This document shows, one piece after another, positions 22,527 through 32,789 of a stretch of DNA of 64,000 nt. The stretch spans positions 1,146,001-1,210,000 of the forward strand of contig JAWHQI010000278.1 in NCBI GenBank assembly GCA_033032865.1, written 5' to 3'. The DNA comes from Dactylorhiza incarnata (Eukaryota; Streptophyta; Magnoliopsida; Asparagales; Orchidaceae). The notes beneath the pieces were generated by a model that did no database searches, was not told the origin of the DNA, and saw nothing but the letters and a program-made list of their open reading frames with translations. How positions within the stretch are numbered: the stretch's first letter is position 1; each line of letters begins with the position of its first letter. A program made the translations under genes and the position numbers.

Positions 22527-23367
22527 CCTCTGAACCCGGAAACCACGGTTCGAGAGGAGTTCGGACCGGTGTAGCTTGCTTTTACTTCTCCTGAGTTAAA
22601 TCACTGGGCCACACACTCAGAGCAAAGAACCTCACTCAAGAAAGTGGAAAACTAAAAACAGACTCTGTGAGCTGCAGCGAGGAGGTCCCGCCACAAACCC
22701 GAAAGATCAAAGAGAACTTCCCCTCCTAAACCAATGCTGAACCGGGCACCTTGGAGGGTACTGGAGAAAATCAGACTGTCAGTCCGGAAACCATGACAAA
22801 CAGAGTTCTGAAGTTCTCCGAAACAGCCTAAGGAGAGAGAAAGCCAAGAAGAGGTCTGGTGCCCTTGGGGGTCTATTTATAGTTTTCTCAAAAAGGTCTG
22901 CGGATAGCTGATTTCCGAGTTCCAACTTTTGGTTTCACTGAAGGCAACCCAAAATGGTCTGCCAACAGCGGAATCCTGCTGTTTGGAATGGCTAGCTGCA
23001 TGCCAGCACGAAAAATCCTGGAAAAGGGATTCCCCTAGGAGGCGAGCACACCCCACCCGAGATGTGCTCGCCTGGGGTGGCGAGTACCCAGCGAGGCCAA
23101 TATCGGCTAGATGCGAGACCAATATCGGCTAGATGAGAGACCAATATCGGTTAAAAGCGAGGCCAATATCGGCTATAAGCGAGACCAATATCGGCTAGAA
23201 GGCTGACGGGGAAGAGCACCCGGCATGCATGAGGTTCTCGCGACTCGCCCAAGATGGGCGGGCGATTGCCAGCTGCCAGGGTGGGGTATTCGTGGCTCGC
23301 CCCTCTTCCCGAACGTTGTCTTTTGCGTACTCTTTGCTGGTTCACTCGACGAATACGGGGTTGTACA
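22501..23367 (-). repeat. 5' LTR of element B
   Basis: This copy matches 6113-6939 throughout. It is 40 bp longer, mainly because the 22-bp GCGAGACCAATATCGGCTAG unit is present five times (about 23091-23200) instead of twice. TATAAATAG lies at 22881-22873 on the - strand. The - strand sequence just after the LTR is TTTTGGTGCGTTGAGCG, the region where a primer-binding site would sit; the matching tRNA is not identified. Confidence 0.85.
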
Positions 23368-23372
23368 CTCGG

Positions 23373-24245
23373 CTCCTTAGGCGCAGGCTCGCGAGAAGCA
23401 CCCTTCACAGAGTCGTCCTCCTCTTTCTCCAGAAACTCATCCAACAACTTGGCAGCAGTGTCAGAAGGAGTGCCTGCAATCTCCGGCCTTGGTTGACCAG
23501 AAGTTGGCGTGCCCGTTACGTCTACCTCTATGGAAGCCTCATGAGTCTCGGGAATGGTGGTCGCTTTTTGAAGACCACCCCTTCCCTTCTTCCCCTTCGA
23601 AGTAGGGCTGAACATATTATTCGAAACTTGAAAGTCGCTCGAAAATCATTCGAATATTAAGCTGAATCGGAATCAATTATAATTGATTCGACTCAATTTG
23701 ACTCGAATCACATTTTGAGTCAATTTCGAGTCAGCCCTGAATCAATCGAAATATGATTCGAATCAACTCGAATTGATTAAAAATATTATGCATTTATTAA
23801 TATATTACTATTTTAAAATATAAAACACTAAAATTTAAACCTAAATAAAAAGAGTAAAGTCTTTAAGTATCTCATTTGCTAAATTTAGAGGTTATCCAAT
23901 TTAATTTCGAGTTAACTGGGAATAAAGAGAAAAACTGCTCAATTACGAGCCGACTCGATTTGATTTCGAGCCGGCTCGGAATCGAGCCATTTTGGGTCGA
24001 ACCGTCTCGACTCGAAATCAATTTCAAGCTGATTTCGAGCCGAGTTCGACTTGAAATTTCGATTTCGAGCCATGCCCAAATCGTTCGAACTCGACTTGAA
24101 ATCAACTCTACATCGAAGTGGTTGCAGCAACCGGCGTTGTGGACGCGCCTGCGACGTCTTTTCCTTCCTGTCTCTTGCGAGGGGAAAAGAGTTTTACATC
24201 CCTCTTTGCCAGTTCCTCCAACAGTGCAGCTTTGAGAGCAGCCAT
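23373..24245 (-). pseudogene. aORF1-A, proximal (5') part
   Basis: An ATG at 24245, about 80 bp below a TATA box, opens a charged frame (AALKAALLEELAKRD, then a Lys/Arg-rich segment). A hAT-like MITE at 23603-24110 interrupts it. Removing the MITE with one copy of its 8-bp duplication restores the frame into GKKGRGGLQKATTIPE, then AAKLLDEFLEKEEDD and PAPKEPS at the element B insertion. The gene continues at 6112. This frame continuity supports a once-translated antisense protein. No enzyme motif is recognised. Confidence 0.6.
23603..24110. mobile_element. hAT-like MITE in aORF1-A
   Basis: The ends TAGGGCTGA and (complement) TAGAGTTGA are 9-base inverted repeats with two mismatches. Flanks CTTCGAAG (23595-23602) and CATCGAAG (24111-24118) match at seven of eight bases, the 8-bp duplication expected for hAT. 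The body is full of degenerate TCGAA, GATTTCGAG and GACTCGA words in both orientations and encodes nothing. Confidence 0.7.
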
Positions 24246-24325
24246 CTGTCTGTCGAGGATTGCAATTGCAACAAGTATGATGGAAACCGTCAGAAAAGTA
24301 GCCTCCCAAATGGCCCATTCCCGGG

Positions 24326-24334
24326 CTATTTATA
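24326..24334 (-). promoter_or_regulatory. TATA-like box of aORF1-A
   Basis: The - strand reads TATAAATAG followed by CCCGGG. It is about 80 bp upstream of the ATG at 24245 and about 100 bp inside the 3' LTR boundary. Confidence 0.5.
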
Positions 24335-24427
24335 GATTTTCGGAAGTGTTAAAGTCAAATCGCCGCATCTGCGGTCACCTGTCTACTTTTTCGAAGTCCG
24401 CACGCACTTAAAAAAGTGTGGGGATTA

Positions 24428-24970
24428 TGTTGGCCCGGGATCCTGCAACCTCAGCAAGGGCCAATCAACCCCAGCTAGAGCAAGAGACCAATCGGCGTCA
24501 AGCAGCATGAGTGGTTACAGATCAAAGACCTCCCCGACAATTTTTTTGGCCATTCACTATGGGAGGTTACAACTTTTTGTAACCGCACCCTCTCATCCCT
24601 GCCCGGTTCTCCTGTACCCCGGGCAACCCGTAATTTAGGAATCTGCCCGTTTGGGCAGACCCCGAAAGTATAAATAGGGGGCAGAGTACCCAGAAAGGCA
24701 CGCTAAAATTGAGCCCAGGCCTCCCTGATGGTGCAGACTAAATCTCCCGTCTCTCTCTGGCGACTAAGTTTACTATTTGATTATAATCATTTTGTAACGG
24801 ATTTCACTTGTTGAGCAATAAAATCACCCGCAGCTAAGGCTTGCATTTGCGGGAAGCTTAGTGTAGCCGTTCGCAACAATCTTCTCCTCTCTCCCCCCTT
24901 CTCCCCTCTCCAACTCTTTACGAATAGTATTCGGTCACTTGCAGTTTCTGTCTTCCCCCATCTTTTAGCA
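24428..24970 (+). repeat. 3' LTR of element A (end approximate)
   Basis: It starts TGTTGGCC after a purine-rich boundary (AAAAAAGTGTGGGGATTA). A + strand TATAAATAG lies at 24669-24677 and AATAAAA at about 24818. This spacing suits an LTR promoter and polyadenylation signal. The 3' limit is inferred from length and cannot be confirmed, because the 5' LTR is outside the window. Confidence 0.6.
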
Positions 24971-26220
24971 GATCGTAGCTGAGCGTGGAGGTTGTGGACA
25001 CTTTTGTCCACTGTTGGGGTTCGAGTCGGGGTTAGGGCGAAGTTGGGTATAGTTTTGTGTGAAACTAACGGAGTTTAGTTTATGGTGGAGCGAGTGTGAA
25101 AATTATTAAAGATGGTTTTGTGCTAAGAGCGTTGAACTGACCTAAGTTTGCGTAAGGTAAGAAAATCGCGTGGGGCAGTCATTTCGAAAACTCGAGTCAT
25201 AATAACTGATGTGTCTTGTCACTTTGGAGGTTGGGGTTATGCGAAGGATGATATTGATGGGAGACGGTGGGGAAAAAGATGGAATGTGTTGCACTACTGC
25301 AACCGGGGTCGAGGTCGACGATAAACCTATGGTCAGAAATGATACTGAAGGAGATGATGGATTGTCCGACAACTGGCACTAGCAAGAATGACATTGGAGG
25401 ATGTGAGATGGCAGGGAAGTCAATGGGATGGATGCGATTGGCGATTACACGGAAGGTTGGGTGCGGGTTGAGCGGAATGAATGTGGCAGCGCAAAGGTTT
25501 TTTGTAGATGTTGTTGACAGTAATGGAGTAAGTAGAGATGGGTTTGGATTTGGGGTCTGCTGGGCGTATTTAGGATTGGTCAGTGGCAGTGCCAAGCGGG
25601 AATGTAGATGCATGAGTTGACAAGGAAAACCGCGATCTATGCAGAGTTGTGGGAATGATGGACACAGTTGCGGCTGAGGGCTTTGGTGCTACATGGGTGG
25701 ATGTTGCGGATTGAAGTATGTTGATGTAGACAGTAAGTTGAGTAGGGAGGAGGCGATGAGAAAAAGTTTACAGAGGGTTGTTGTTGGGTTTTTGGAAGTA
25801 GGGTCGATGATTATGTGGAGAATTATAGAGGGTAAGAGCGGTTATTGGGTAGGGGGGTTGGCACGAAGGATGTTGTTGCTGCAATTGCGACCTGAATATC
25901 TCAACATAGTGCATGGATATCCTCATGCAAGGCAATGCCTTAGAGAGGAGTAAGCTATAATTTGGTTCTTTGCGACAGAGGAAGTGGAAGGAGCTAAATT
26001 CCTACTGCCAGCATTGACGACAGGAGGAAAGCATGTCAGACCAATTAATACGAAATGAAATGAGTGATGCATTAGAATAGGAAGACATGATGCAGCCGGT
26101 CAGACCAATTAATATGAAATGAAATGATCGATCCATTAGAATAAGAAAACACGATGCAAACTTGCGAGATGAGTTCACACCTTCACTCTTAAGGATTGGT
26201 TCTCTCTTTGAGTTCCTCTC
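24971..26220. other. No recognised feature
   Basis: Two medium open frames on + (25267-25620 and 25693-25953) and overlapping ones on - have no domain or motif I recognise. A stretch of about 50 bp (CAGACCAATTAATA/ATGAAATGAAATGA) is repeated at about 26037 and 26102. It may be old transposon sequence or decayed host sequence. Confidence 0.3.
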
Positions 26221-26240
26221 CAAAATGGATGATACAACAA

Positions 26241-26430
26241 AAAAGGGCAAAGGGCAGCCCGCTGCAGAAAGCATCCCTGCGCAGCGAGGGTCCGGTGAAG
26301 GGTCCCACCACAAGGGTGAATTGCAGGCAAACCTTACCCTGCATTTTTTCAAGAGGCTGCTCCCAGCACTCGAACCCGTGACCTCAAGGTCACATGGCTA
26401 CACCTCAACCGGTGCGCCACGGCTCCCCTT
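26241..26430 (-). mobile_element. Au-type SINE, copy 1
   Basis: Read on the - strand it starts AAGGGGAGCCGTGGCGCACC, has a tRNA-like box A and box B region (GAGGTCACGGGTTCGAGT), then GCAGCCTCTTG and GGTAAGGTTTGCC, and ends in CGGGCTGCCCTTTGCCC plus T-run. This is the plant Au SINE layout. CAAAATGGATGATACAACAA is present at both 26221-26240 and 26431-26450 as a perfect 20-bp target duplication. Confidence 0.9.
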
Positions 26431-26450
26431 CAAAATGGATGATACAACAA

Positions 26451-27136
26451 GACTCCAAAAAATAACCTAAAAATCAGACTACATGCCTCCATATAAGGGA
26501 AAGAAAATTCCCATACCTACAAATACAATTACTAAAATACCATCAAGGAGAAGTACATAAAAAGATGAATACTAATTAAAAATATAATGGAAGATGAGCT
26601 TAGAGAGACAATACTAAATCTTCTCTCATCGCTAGGAGGGTTGTCCAAAAGCGTATACATATTCTCCGTCCGAGGGAAGCATATATGTACCATCGAATGG
26701 ATTTGCGTCCAGGAAAATGTGAACACTTTGGAAATGAGCATACATATAAATTAAGAAGTATAACTATAATATCAATCTCCAAAAACAGGATGAAAAGGAA
26801 AGTCAATCGTATATCTTATTTACATCTATTTTTTACCTCTCTTGTATTCTCAACTTCTACTCTAAATAATCTTTGAGCTTTCTTTTAATCCAGAGGAAGA
26901 ATAATGACAGCAATGTGATATATTTAACAGTTTCCTTAAAAGGGTAGCAGTACAACCTCAGTTAATGAAATTCAGATCTTGTCATCTGGTTCAAGTCTAA
27001 CACCTGTTATTGCCATGATATTCATTTGTAGTAAAAAGAAGGTTTTTTCTTTAGAGTGGAGAATCTACCATCTTTCATACACCTCAGTTCATTCCAGGCA
27101 TTTTATGAATCCAAAATTTTCATAGAGCGACCTGCC
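26451..27136. other. AT-rich region, no gene seen
   Basis: Short open frames only. No domain or repeat boundary was recognised. Confidence 0.3.
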
Positions 27137-27791
27137 AGAAAATATTAGTAGGAAAACCTGCCAGGAAAGAGATGGGGAGACGACTGGGTGTCAGAAAAAG
27201 GCACACGCTCGTGCAGTTATATGCACACCACATAGTCGGGTGACCTAATTATCTGCAACACGCCCGTGCGTGGTGTACGAAGAAGGCGCACGTGCAGAAG
27301 TCAGGACCCTCAAAATTGTTAGCCCACTTTCCGATCGGCGATCGTACGCTCCAATCGGCGATCGTACGCTCCAATCGGCGATCTGCTCCGATCGGCAATT
27401 GTATGCTCCGGTCGGCGATTGTCTTTCACATAAAGGAAATCAGAAACCTTCCTCTCAGCGATCAACAATCGTAGGCTCCGGTCGGTAATCGTAAGCTTCG
27501 GTTGGCGATCGATGATCACTAGAAGGAATTTGAAAAGAGAGGGAGGAAGGATATAGGGGTGCACGACTGTGCTCAACAAAGAGCACGATCATGCAACTTA
27601 TACAAAGTTGTACCTTCTCCCTAAAGGCTTCCAATTGCATAGAAATTTATCCATTTTGCTCCTAAAGCACCCCTGTATCAGAAATAGAAGGAAGAAAGTA
27701 ATATCGTAAGATTATCAAGTAATTAGGGGTAAAACACTAGCCAAATGGAGTAAAATGTATGCATAAATAACTATACAAAATGCACTCATCA
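27137..27791 (-). repeat. Athila-like LTR, copy 1
   Basis: It matches 29606-30237 from AAAATATT (about 27139) to the end CACTCATCA. The first base pair is AG where the other copy has TG. The inner boundary carries a 13-C run at 27796-27808 where the other copy has CCCC. Confidence 0.6.
27330..27515. repeat. GATCGGCGATCGTACGCTCC minisatellite, copy 1
   Basis: Units of about 20-22 bp built on ATCGGCGATCGTACGCTCC are repeated head to tail, with one insertion of unrelated sequence (CTTTCACATAAAGG). The sister array is at about 29808-30005. Overlapping CGATCG dyads make the array self-complementary. Confidence 0.75.
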
Positions 27792-28438
27792 AGTGCCCCC
27801 CCCCCCCCAACTTAAATGTTTTCTTGTTCCCAAGCAAACCAAACTCAGCACAAAGGGATAAAATAGCTCAACTATTTAACATGACATAATTGAGGAGGAA
27901 GAAATTAATTGTCATACAATGAAACCTTGAAAAACTCTTATAAGAAAATTAAAGCTATAAGTTTAGGACTTTTGTAAATCTATAAAAGAAATGAAAATTT
28001 CAATAATTTCAAACTAACTATTAAAAATCAATTCAGGAGAAAAGTGCATTAAGAAAGCTACATGGTGAATAGATAGGATTCTAAACCAAATTACTTCAAA
28101 GAAGTCTGCAATGAAATCCATCATTGATAGTGCCCATAGGCTTGTCCTTTGCACTCTCTCCACTACGCAGATATTGTCAACATGCTTGAGATTAATAGGA
28201 CTTTAAATATGATGAAATATTAGGCTTAGGTTTAATGTTGGGTATTAAAGATAAGCATGAAAGATTAATTACACTTAAACAAGATATGTTGAGTCATACA
28301 AATAACAATTCACCATAAATGAGTACATATGAAATTCACAAAAATAAAGCTTTACACCACATTCTACATTTTTATTTCTCTTCATTTCAAACTTTTTTTT
28401 CATCCAATTTTTTTTTCACTTCATTTTTTCTCTTCATA

Positions 28439-28613
28439 AGGGGATCCTTGGCGCACTGGTTGAGGTGTTGCCGTGTGACCTTGAGGTCACGGGTTCGAGT
28501 CCTGGAAGCAGCCTCTTGCAAAAATGCATGGTAAGGTTTGCCTACATTTCACCCTTGTGGTGGCCGGACCCTTACTGCGCGGGGATGCCTTTGTGCACCG
28601 GGCTGCCCTTTTT
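28439..28613 (+). mobile_element. Au-type SINE, copy 2
   Basis: The sequence GGGGATCCTTGGCGCACTGG, GAGGTCACGGGTTCGAGTCC, GCAGCCTCTTGC, GGTAAGGTTTGCC and CGGGCTGCCCTTTTT is in Au SINE order. The flanks TTTTCTCTTCATA and TTCTTTTCTTTTCATA resemble a target duplication. The paralogous segment at about 31080 lacks the SINE. Confidence 0.85.
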
Positions 28614-28715
28614 ATTCTTTTCTTTTCATACCATATAAAATGAGATGATGAATTTTATCCTGCCCTTTTTATTCTTTTCTTTTCATACCATATAAAATGA
28701 GATGATGAATTTTAT
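28602..28715. repeat. Tandem duplication of about 55 bp at SINE 3' end
   Basis: GCCCTTTTTATTCTTTTCTT through GATGAATTTTATCC is present twice in a row. It spans the SINE tail and flank, so it arose after the SINE inserted. Confidence 0.85.
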
Positions 28716-29605
28716 CCTCTCATCCCAACAATTTTTTAAATCTCCGCTCCAGATCACAATCAATAACTCCAATCGTCCCCCTGGTGTTCAAGGCATTGTG
28801 AACTTGCATGAATGCACTGTGTAAGTGCTTGATCTATAATAACCTTCTTTCCTCTCCAATTCACATATTGAAGAGATGTTCTCCAATCCTTTCATGATGC
28901 ACCGCTGGCGCGCGTTGCAAATCCTGAAATAAGTGCTACGGCAGTGTACCGGTCGTAAGTAATAAAGTGGTGAGTGAGTTATGTCGTATCCACAGGGAAG
29001 ACGACACAAAAATTCTCAAGACTACAATATCGTTGGCTATTTAGGCAATTCTGAACTCAGTGTTGCAAGAAATCAAAAACATGGAAAACAAAATCTTAGA
29101 GAGCTTTGCATCACACCACATCATCTCATGTAAAGCATAACATACATTAACACTTGCTTTAAAGGACATGAAAATGTATGATAATCTATTACAAGTGAGT
29201 GATTAAATCCTTACAAAATAAATAGAGAATCCACAAACCTCCAAGACTTTGATCGGAGGGGAATGAAATACAAAGGAGGAAGTGAGACTTCTTCTTTGGA
29301 ACGACGAAAAGAGTCGTGGGTCATTAATCTGACTTCTCTCCAATCCTTGACCTCGTCCGGGGTAGAGGGGTTGTCACCCCCGCTCCCAAATTTATCCGTC
29401 TTCTCTATGTATGCTCTTGCCTCCACGCTTCTTTCCTTCTTCCTTCGTGCCTTCTTGGAGTCTTTGGAAGTCTCTGCTTGAAGCCCTAGAACTCTGAAAT
29501 GGCTGAAAAGAAAATTGAAATCAGATTTGTATCCCCTGGTGTTGGCCTTAAATAAGCAACTAAAAATGATCGCGCACGGTCGCGCTCCTGGTTGTGCGTG
29601 ACCAC

Positions 29606-30237
29606 TGAAAATATTGGCAGGAAAACCTGACAGGAAAGAGATGGGAAGACGACGGGGTGTCATAAAAAGGCACACGCTCGTGCAGTTATATGCACACCAC
29701 ACAGTCGGGTGACATAATTATCTGCAACTCGCCCGTGCGTGGTTCACGAAGAAGGCGCACGTGCAGAAGTCAAAACCCTCAAAAGTGTTAGCCCACTTTC
29801 TGATTGCGATCGTACGCTCCAATCGGCGATCGTACGCTTCGGTTGGCGATCGTATGCTCTGGTCGGCGGTCTGCTCCGATCGGCAATTGTACGCTCCGGT
29901 CGGCGATTGTCTTTCACATAAAGGAAATCAGAAACCTTCCTCTCGGCGATCAACAATCGTAGGCTCCGGTCGGTAATCGTAAGCTTCGTTCGGCGATCGA
30001 TGATCGTTAGAGGGAATTTGAAAAGAGGAGGAAGGATATAGGGGGGCATGACTGTACTCAACAAAGAGCACGATCATGCAGCTTATACAAAGTTGTACCT
30101 TCTCCCTAAAGTCTTCCAATTGCATAGAAATAGAAGGAAGAAAGTAATATCGTAAGATTATCAAGTAATTAGGGGTAAAACACTAGCCAAATGGAGTAAA
30201 ATGTATGCATAAATAACTATACAAAATGCACTCATCA
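29606..30237 (-). repeat. Athila-like LTR, copy 2
   Basis: It runs TG (29606) to CA (30237) on the + strand and contains the second minisatellite. On the - strand it starts TGATGAGTGCATTTTG, directly after the TTTAAGTTTTGGGG boundary typical of Athila-like elements. The true inner end may lie lower, because a TTATTTAAGG-like box is at about 29550. Confidence 0.6.
29808..30005. repeat. GATCGGCGATCGTACGCTCC minisatellite, copy 2
   Basis: This is the same unit as at 27330-27515, with a different number and order of units. It lies at the same position in the other LTR. Confidence 0.75.
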
Positions 30238-31183
30238 AATACCCCAAAACTTAAATGATTCCTTGTCCCCAAGCAAACCAAACTCAGCACAAAGGGATAA
30301 AATAGCTCAACTATTTAACATGACATAATTGAAGAGTAAGAAATTAATTGTCATACAATGAAACCTTGAAAAACTCTTATAAGAAAATTAAAGCTATAAA
30401 TTTATAAGCTTAGGACTTTTTTGAATCTATAAAAGAAATGAAAATTTCAATAAGTTGAAACTAACTATTAAAAATCAATTCAAGGGAAAAGTGCATTAAG
30501 AAAGCTACATGTTGAATAGATAGGATTATTATCCAAATTACTTCAAAGAAGTCTGCAATGAAATCCATCATTGATAGTGCCCATAGGCTTGCCCTTTTGC
30601 ACTCTCTCCACTACACATATATTGTCAACATGCTTGGGATTAATAGGACTTTAAATAGGATGAAATATTAGGCTTTATTTGGCGCGGCGGTGGCGGGCGG
30701 AAAGGGCGGATGCAAACGCCGCTTTCGAACCGGAGAGGGAGAGGTGGGGGTCGAAACGGAGTGGATCGGGGTCGGTTCCTCCTTGCCGCGGGTGCAAACG
30801 GAGCAAACGCCGCCGACACCCATTTGTTTACCCGCCGTCCGGCGGCGTTTGCTCCAAACGGAGGCGGCGAAACGCCGAACCAAACGAAGCCTTAGGCTTA
30901 TGTTTAATGTGTGGTATTAAAGATAAACATGAAAGACTAATTACACTTAAACAGGATATGTTGATTCATACAAATAACAATTCACCATAAATGAGTACAT
31001 ATGAAATTCACAAAAATAAAGCTTTACACCACATTCTACATTTTTTTTCTTTTTTCCAAACTTTTTTTTTCACTTCATTATTTTCTCTTCGTACCATATA
31101 AAATGAGATGATGAATTTTATCCTTTCATCCCAACAATGTTTTAATTCTTCGCTCCAGATCACAATCAATAACTCCAATCATC
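30238..31183 (-). repeat. Athila 3' internal segment, copy 2
   Basis: It is paralogous to 27792-28776 and is interrupted by the MITE at 30671-30891. It leads on the - strand directly into an LTR copy. Confidence 0.75.
30671..30891. mobile_element. GC-rich PIF/Harbinger (Tourist-like) MITE
   Basis: The ends GGCTTTATTTGGCGCGGCG and (complement) GGCTTCGTTTGGTTCGGCG are inverted repeats. TTA flanks both sides (30668-30670 and 30892-30894), the Harbinger target site. The paralogous segment near 28212 carries the uninterrupted site ATATTAGGCTTAGG. Open frames on both strands are by-products of high GC. Confidence 0.88.
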
Positions 31184-32789
31184 AAATACTTTTATGCACT
31201 CAACAATTTAAGTGTGAGAATTGGTAAAGGCTATTTGACATTGGTTAAATTTGAAGAGCGGGTAGTCAAGAAATGGGTGTAAGGCTCAAAGTGTTTAAGA
31301 ATGGTAAATTATGAATGGTAGGGCGCAAAGGCTCAAATTAACTAATAACAGGCCTACATCCTGATTTTCTGTAGGCTGGTCTTAATTTGTTGTTCCACCT
31401 CTGCCTTCACCAATTCCACCCATTCTCACTCACCTCTCTTATTTAATCGCTCTACCTAAGACAACCGACTTTCACAATACCACTCACAAAGAAATCTCTG
31501 GAAAACTCGGTTTTTGGTGGAGGCGAACCATGAGTGAAGGGGCACAAGTATAGGCAACACAATACTGGAGTGGTGATGGGAGAGGTAACTTTCTTTAAGA
31601 TCATTGAATAGGATTAAAAAACATGATCTCATATATGATGAAGCTCTGCTACACTAAAGGCCCAAGAGATGACATCATACCTGGTTCTAGCTTGAGACAA
31701 GTTCTAGCCACTAAGTTAAACAACTCATTCATTATAAGGCTAGAATCCGTCACTGTAAACTATTAATATACTATTACACAATTCCAAGAATATCATAACC
31801 GTATAACAAGAATATGAGGGAAATAAACATCTTAAACACTAAAAGATAAAATTATGCTATGAAGATTCAACAAGCTTAATTAAGTTTTCAAAGCAAACGT
31901 AATAAAGAAAAAAAGAATTGCCCCTAGACTATGCTATAGAATAACCAATTAATGCAATTCATCACAAGTGTGGATTTTAAAGAGCACTTAAAAGATAATA
32001 CAAACTATCATAAAAAAAACTTGTGTACTGAAATTAAGCTTTTGTATAATAGAAGGAATCATAAGAAATTGAAAATTAACCCAAGATAACACTCAAATTT
32101 TACCCCAAAACTTAAATATAGCATTGTCCCCAATGCGTCAAAGAAAAAGTAAAGTGCATAAGGATGGAAGCGAGGTTACTCGAATCCATAATTGCATCCA
32201 AAGTGTTGTCCCAATGATCGTAGGTTCTAGGAATCCATGGATTAATTGTGCTCCACAAAAAACTGAAAATCTAACAACAATAGAAACCAAACAAAAATAA
32301 CAAAAGCACAAATAATAAAAGCAGGTAACAAACATAAACGTAAGCAAAAGATAAGCGTGGGTTACCTCCCAAGAAGTGCTTTGTTTAATGTCTTTAAGCT
32401 GGACCAAATACATATATTATACAATATATAAAAGATTGTTCACGTAAGAAAATAAATAACAATTCAAAAAATAAAAATAAAAGAGTGCAGGACTAATAAT
32501 AATACAATCTTAAAACCAGCTATAGGCTGATTTGTAGTAACATTCAGAGGTAAGTGAAGAAGGCTCGGAGACCGATCTAATGACTTGTTTAGAAGGGGAT
32601 GCCCCCTCTACCATGTATCTCCTCCTTCAAAACTTTAGCAGCTTGAGCTGCTCTCTTCAAATTTTTTCTTGCTTCAGATCAACAGTTGATCGCCATCGAG
32701 GTCTTTCTTCAACTTTAGCTGGGAGAGGTTGCAATGCCATGTTTGTAGTAGGTGCTATTATGCTACTCTTCCCTATATCCTGCACACTA
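31184..32789 (-). other. Non-coding 3' region of Athila-like element
   Basis: Mostly AT-rich with no protein domain. The - strand stretch at 32413-32340 encodes LKDIKQSTSWEVTHA, the conserved oligopeptide block after Athila pol. GGGGACAATGC at about 32133 is the usual boundary motif. Polymerase sequence that should lie upstream is absent. Confidence 0.55.

Larger units (their letters stand above)
6113..23367 (-). mobile_element. Element B: pol-less Tat-like LTR element inserted in A
   Basis: LTR copies at 6113-6939 and 22501-23367 both run TG...CA and are flanked by the same five bases: CTCGG at 6108-6112 and at 23368-23372. On the - strand the order is 5' LTR, gag N-terminal half (22496-21961, continuing 12993-12660), tandem repeats, two antisense genes (7158-11489), 3' LTR. 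No protease, reverse transcriptase or integrase was found. LTRs are roughly 92% alike by eye over the first 180 bp, older than C inside it. The total includes nested element C and two smaller insertions, leaving about 7 kb of its own DNA. Confidence 0.85.
1..24970 (+). mobile_element. Element A: Tat-like Ty3/gypsy LTR retrotransposon, 5' end outside window
   Basis: The sense strand carries the end of gag and a protease (211-1366). A non-coding spacer and two antisense genes follow, then a polypurine stretch (24410-24427) and a 3' LTR starting TG at 24428. No reverse transcriptase or integrase is visible between 1367 and 3190, so pol appears deleted. The element is split by element B at 6113-23367 and by a hAT-like MITE at 23603-24110. 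The antisense reading frame becomes continuous when both are removed, which supports this reconstruction. The 5' LTR and target duplication cannot be seen. The 3' LTR end is approximate. Confidence 0.7.
27792..28776 (-). repeat. Athila 3' internal segment, copy 1
   Basis: It is paralogous to 30238-31183: CTTAAATGTTTTCTTGTTCC, AGCAAACCAAACTCAGCACA and the stretch ending ATCACAATCAATAACTCCAA all align. This copy holds a SINE insertion. The other holds a MITE insertion, so each serves as the empty site for the other. Confidence 0.75.

Noticed and set aside
25267..25953. Possible host gene on + strand with overlapping - strand frames
   Set aside because: No domain, no clear splice sites, and no frame preference could be seen. 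Left as unassigned.
27270..27488. Short Arg/Ser-rich frames, also at 29739-29976
   Set aside because: They are translations of the GATCGG minisatellite within the Athila-like LTRs.
28439..28520. tRNA gene
   Set aside because: Box A and box B are present, but they belong to the tRNA-derived head of an Au-type SINE, and a full cloverleaf is not formed.
30679..30990. Arg-rich open frames on both strands
   Set aside because: They lie within the GC-rich Harbinger MITE, proven by inverted ends, TTA duplication and a paralogous empty site.
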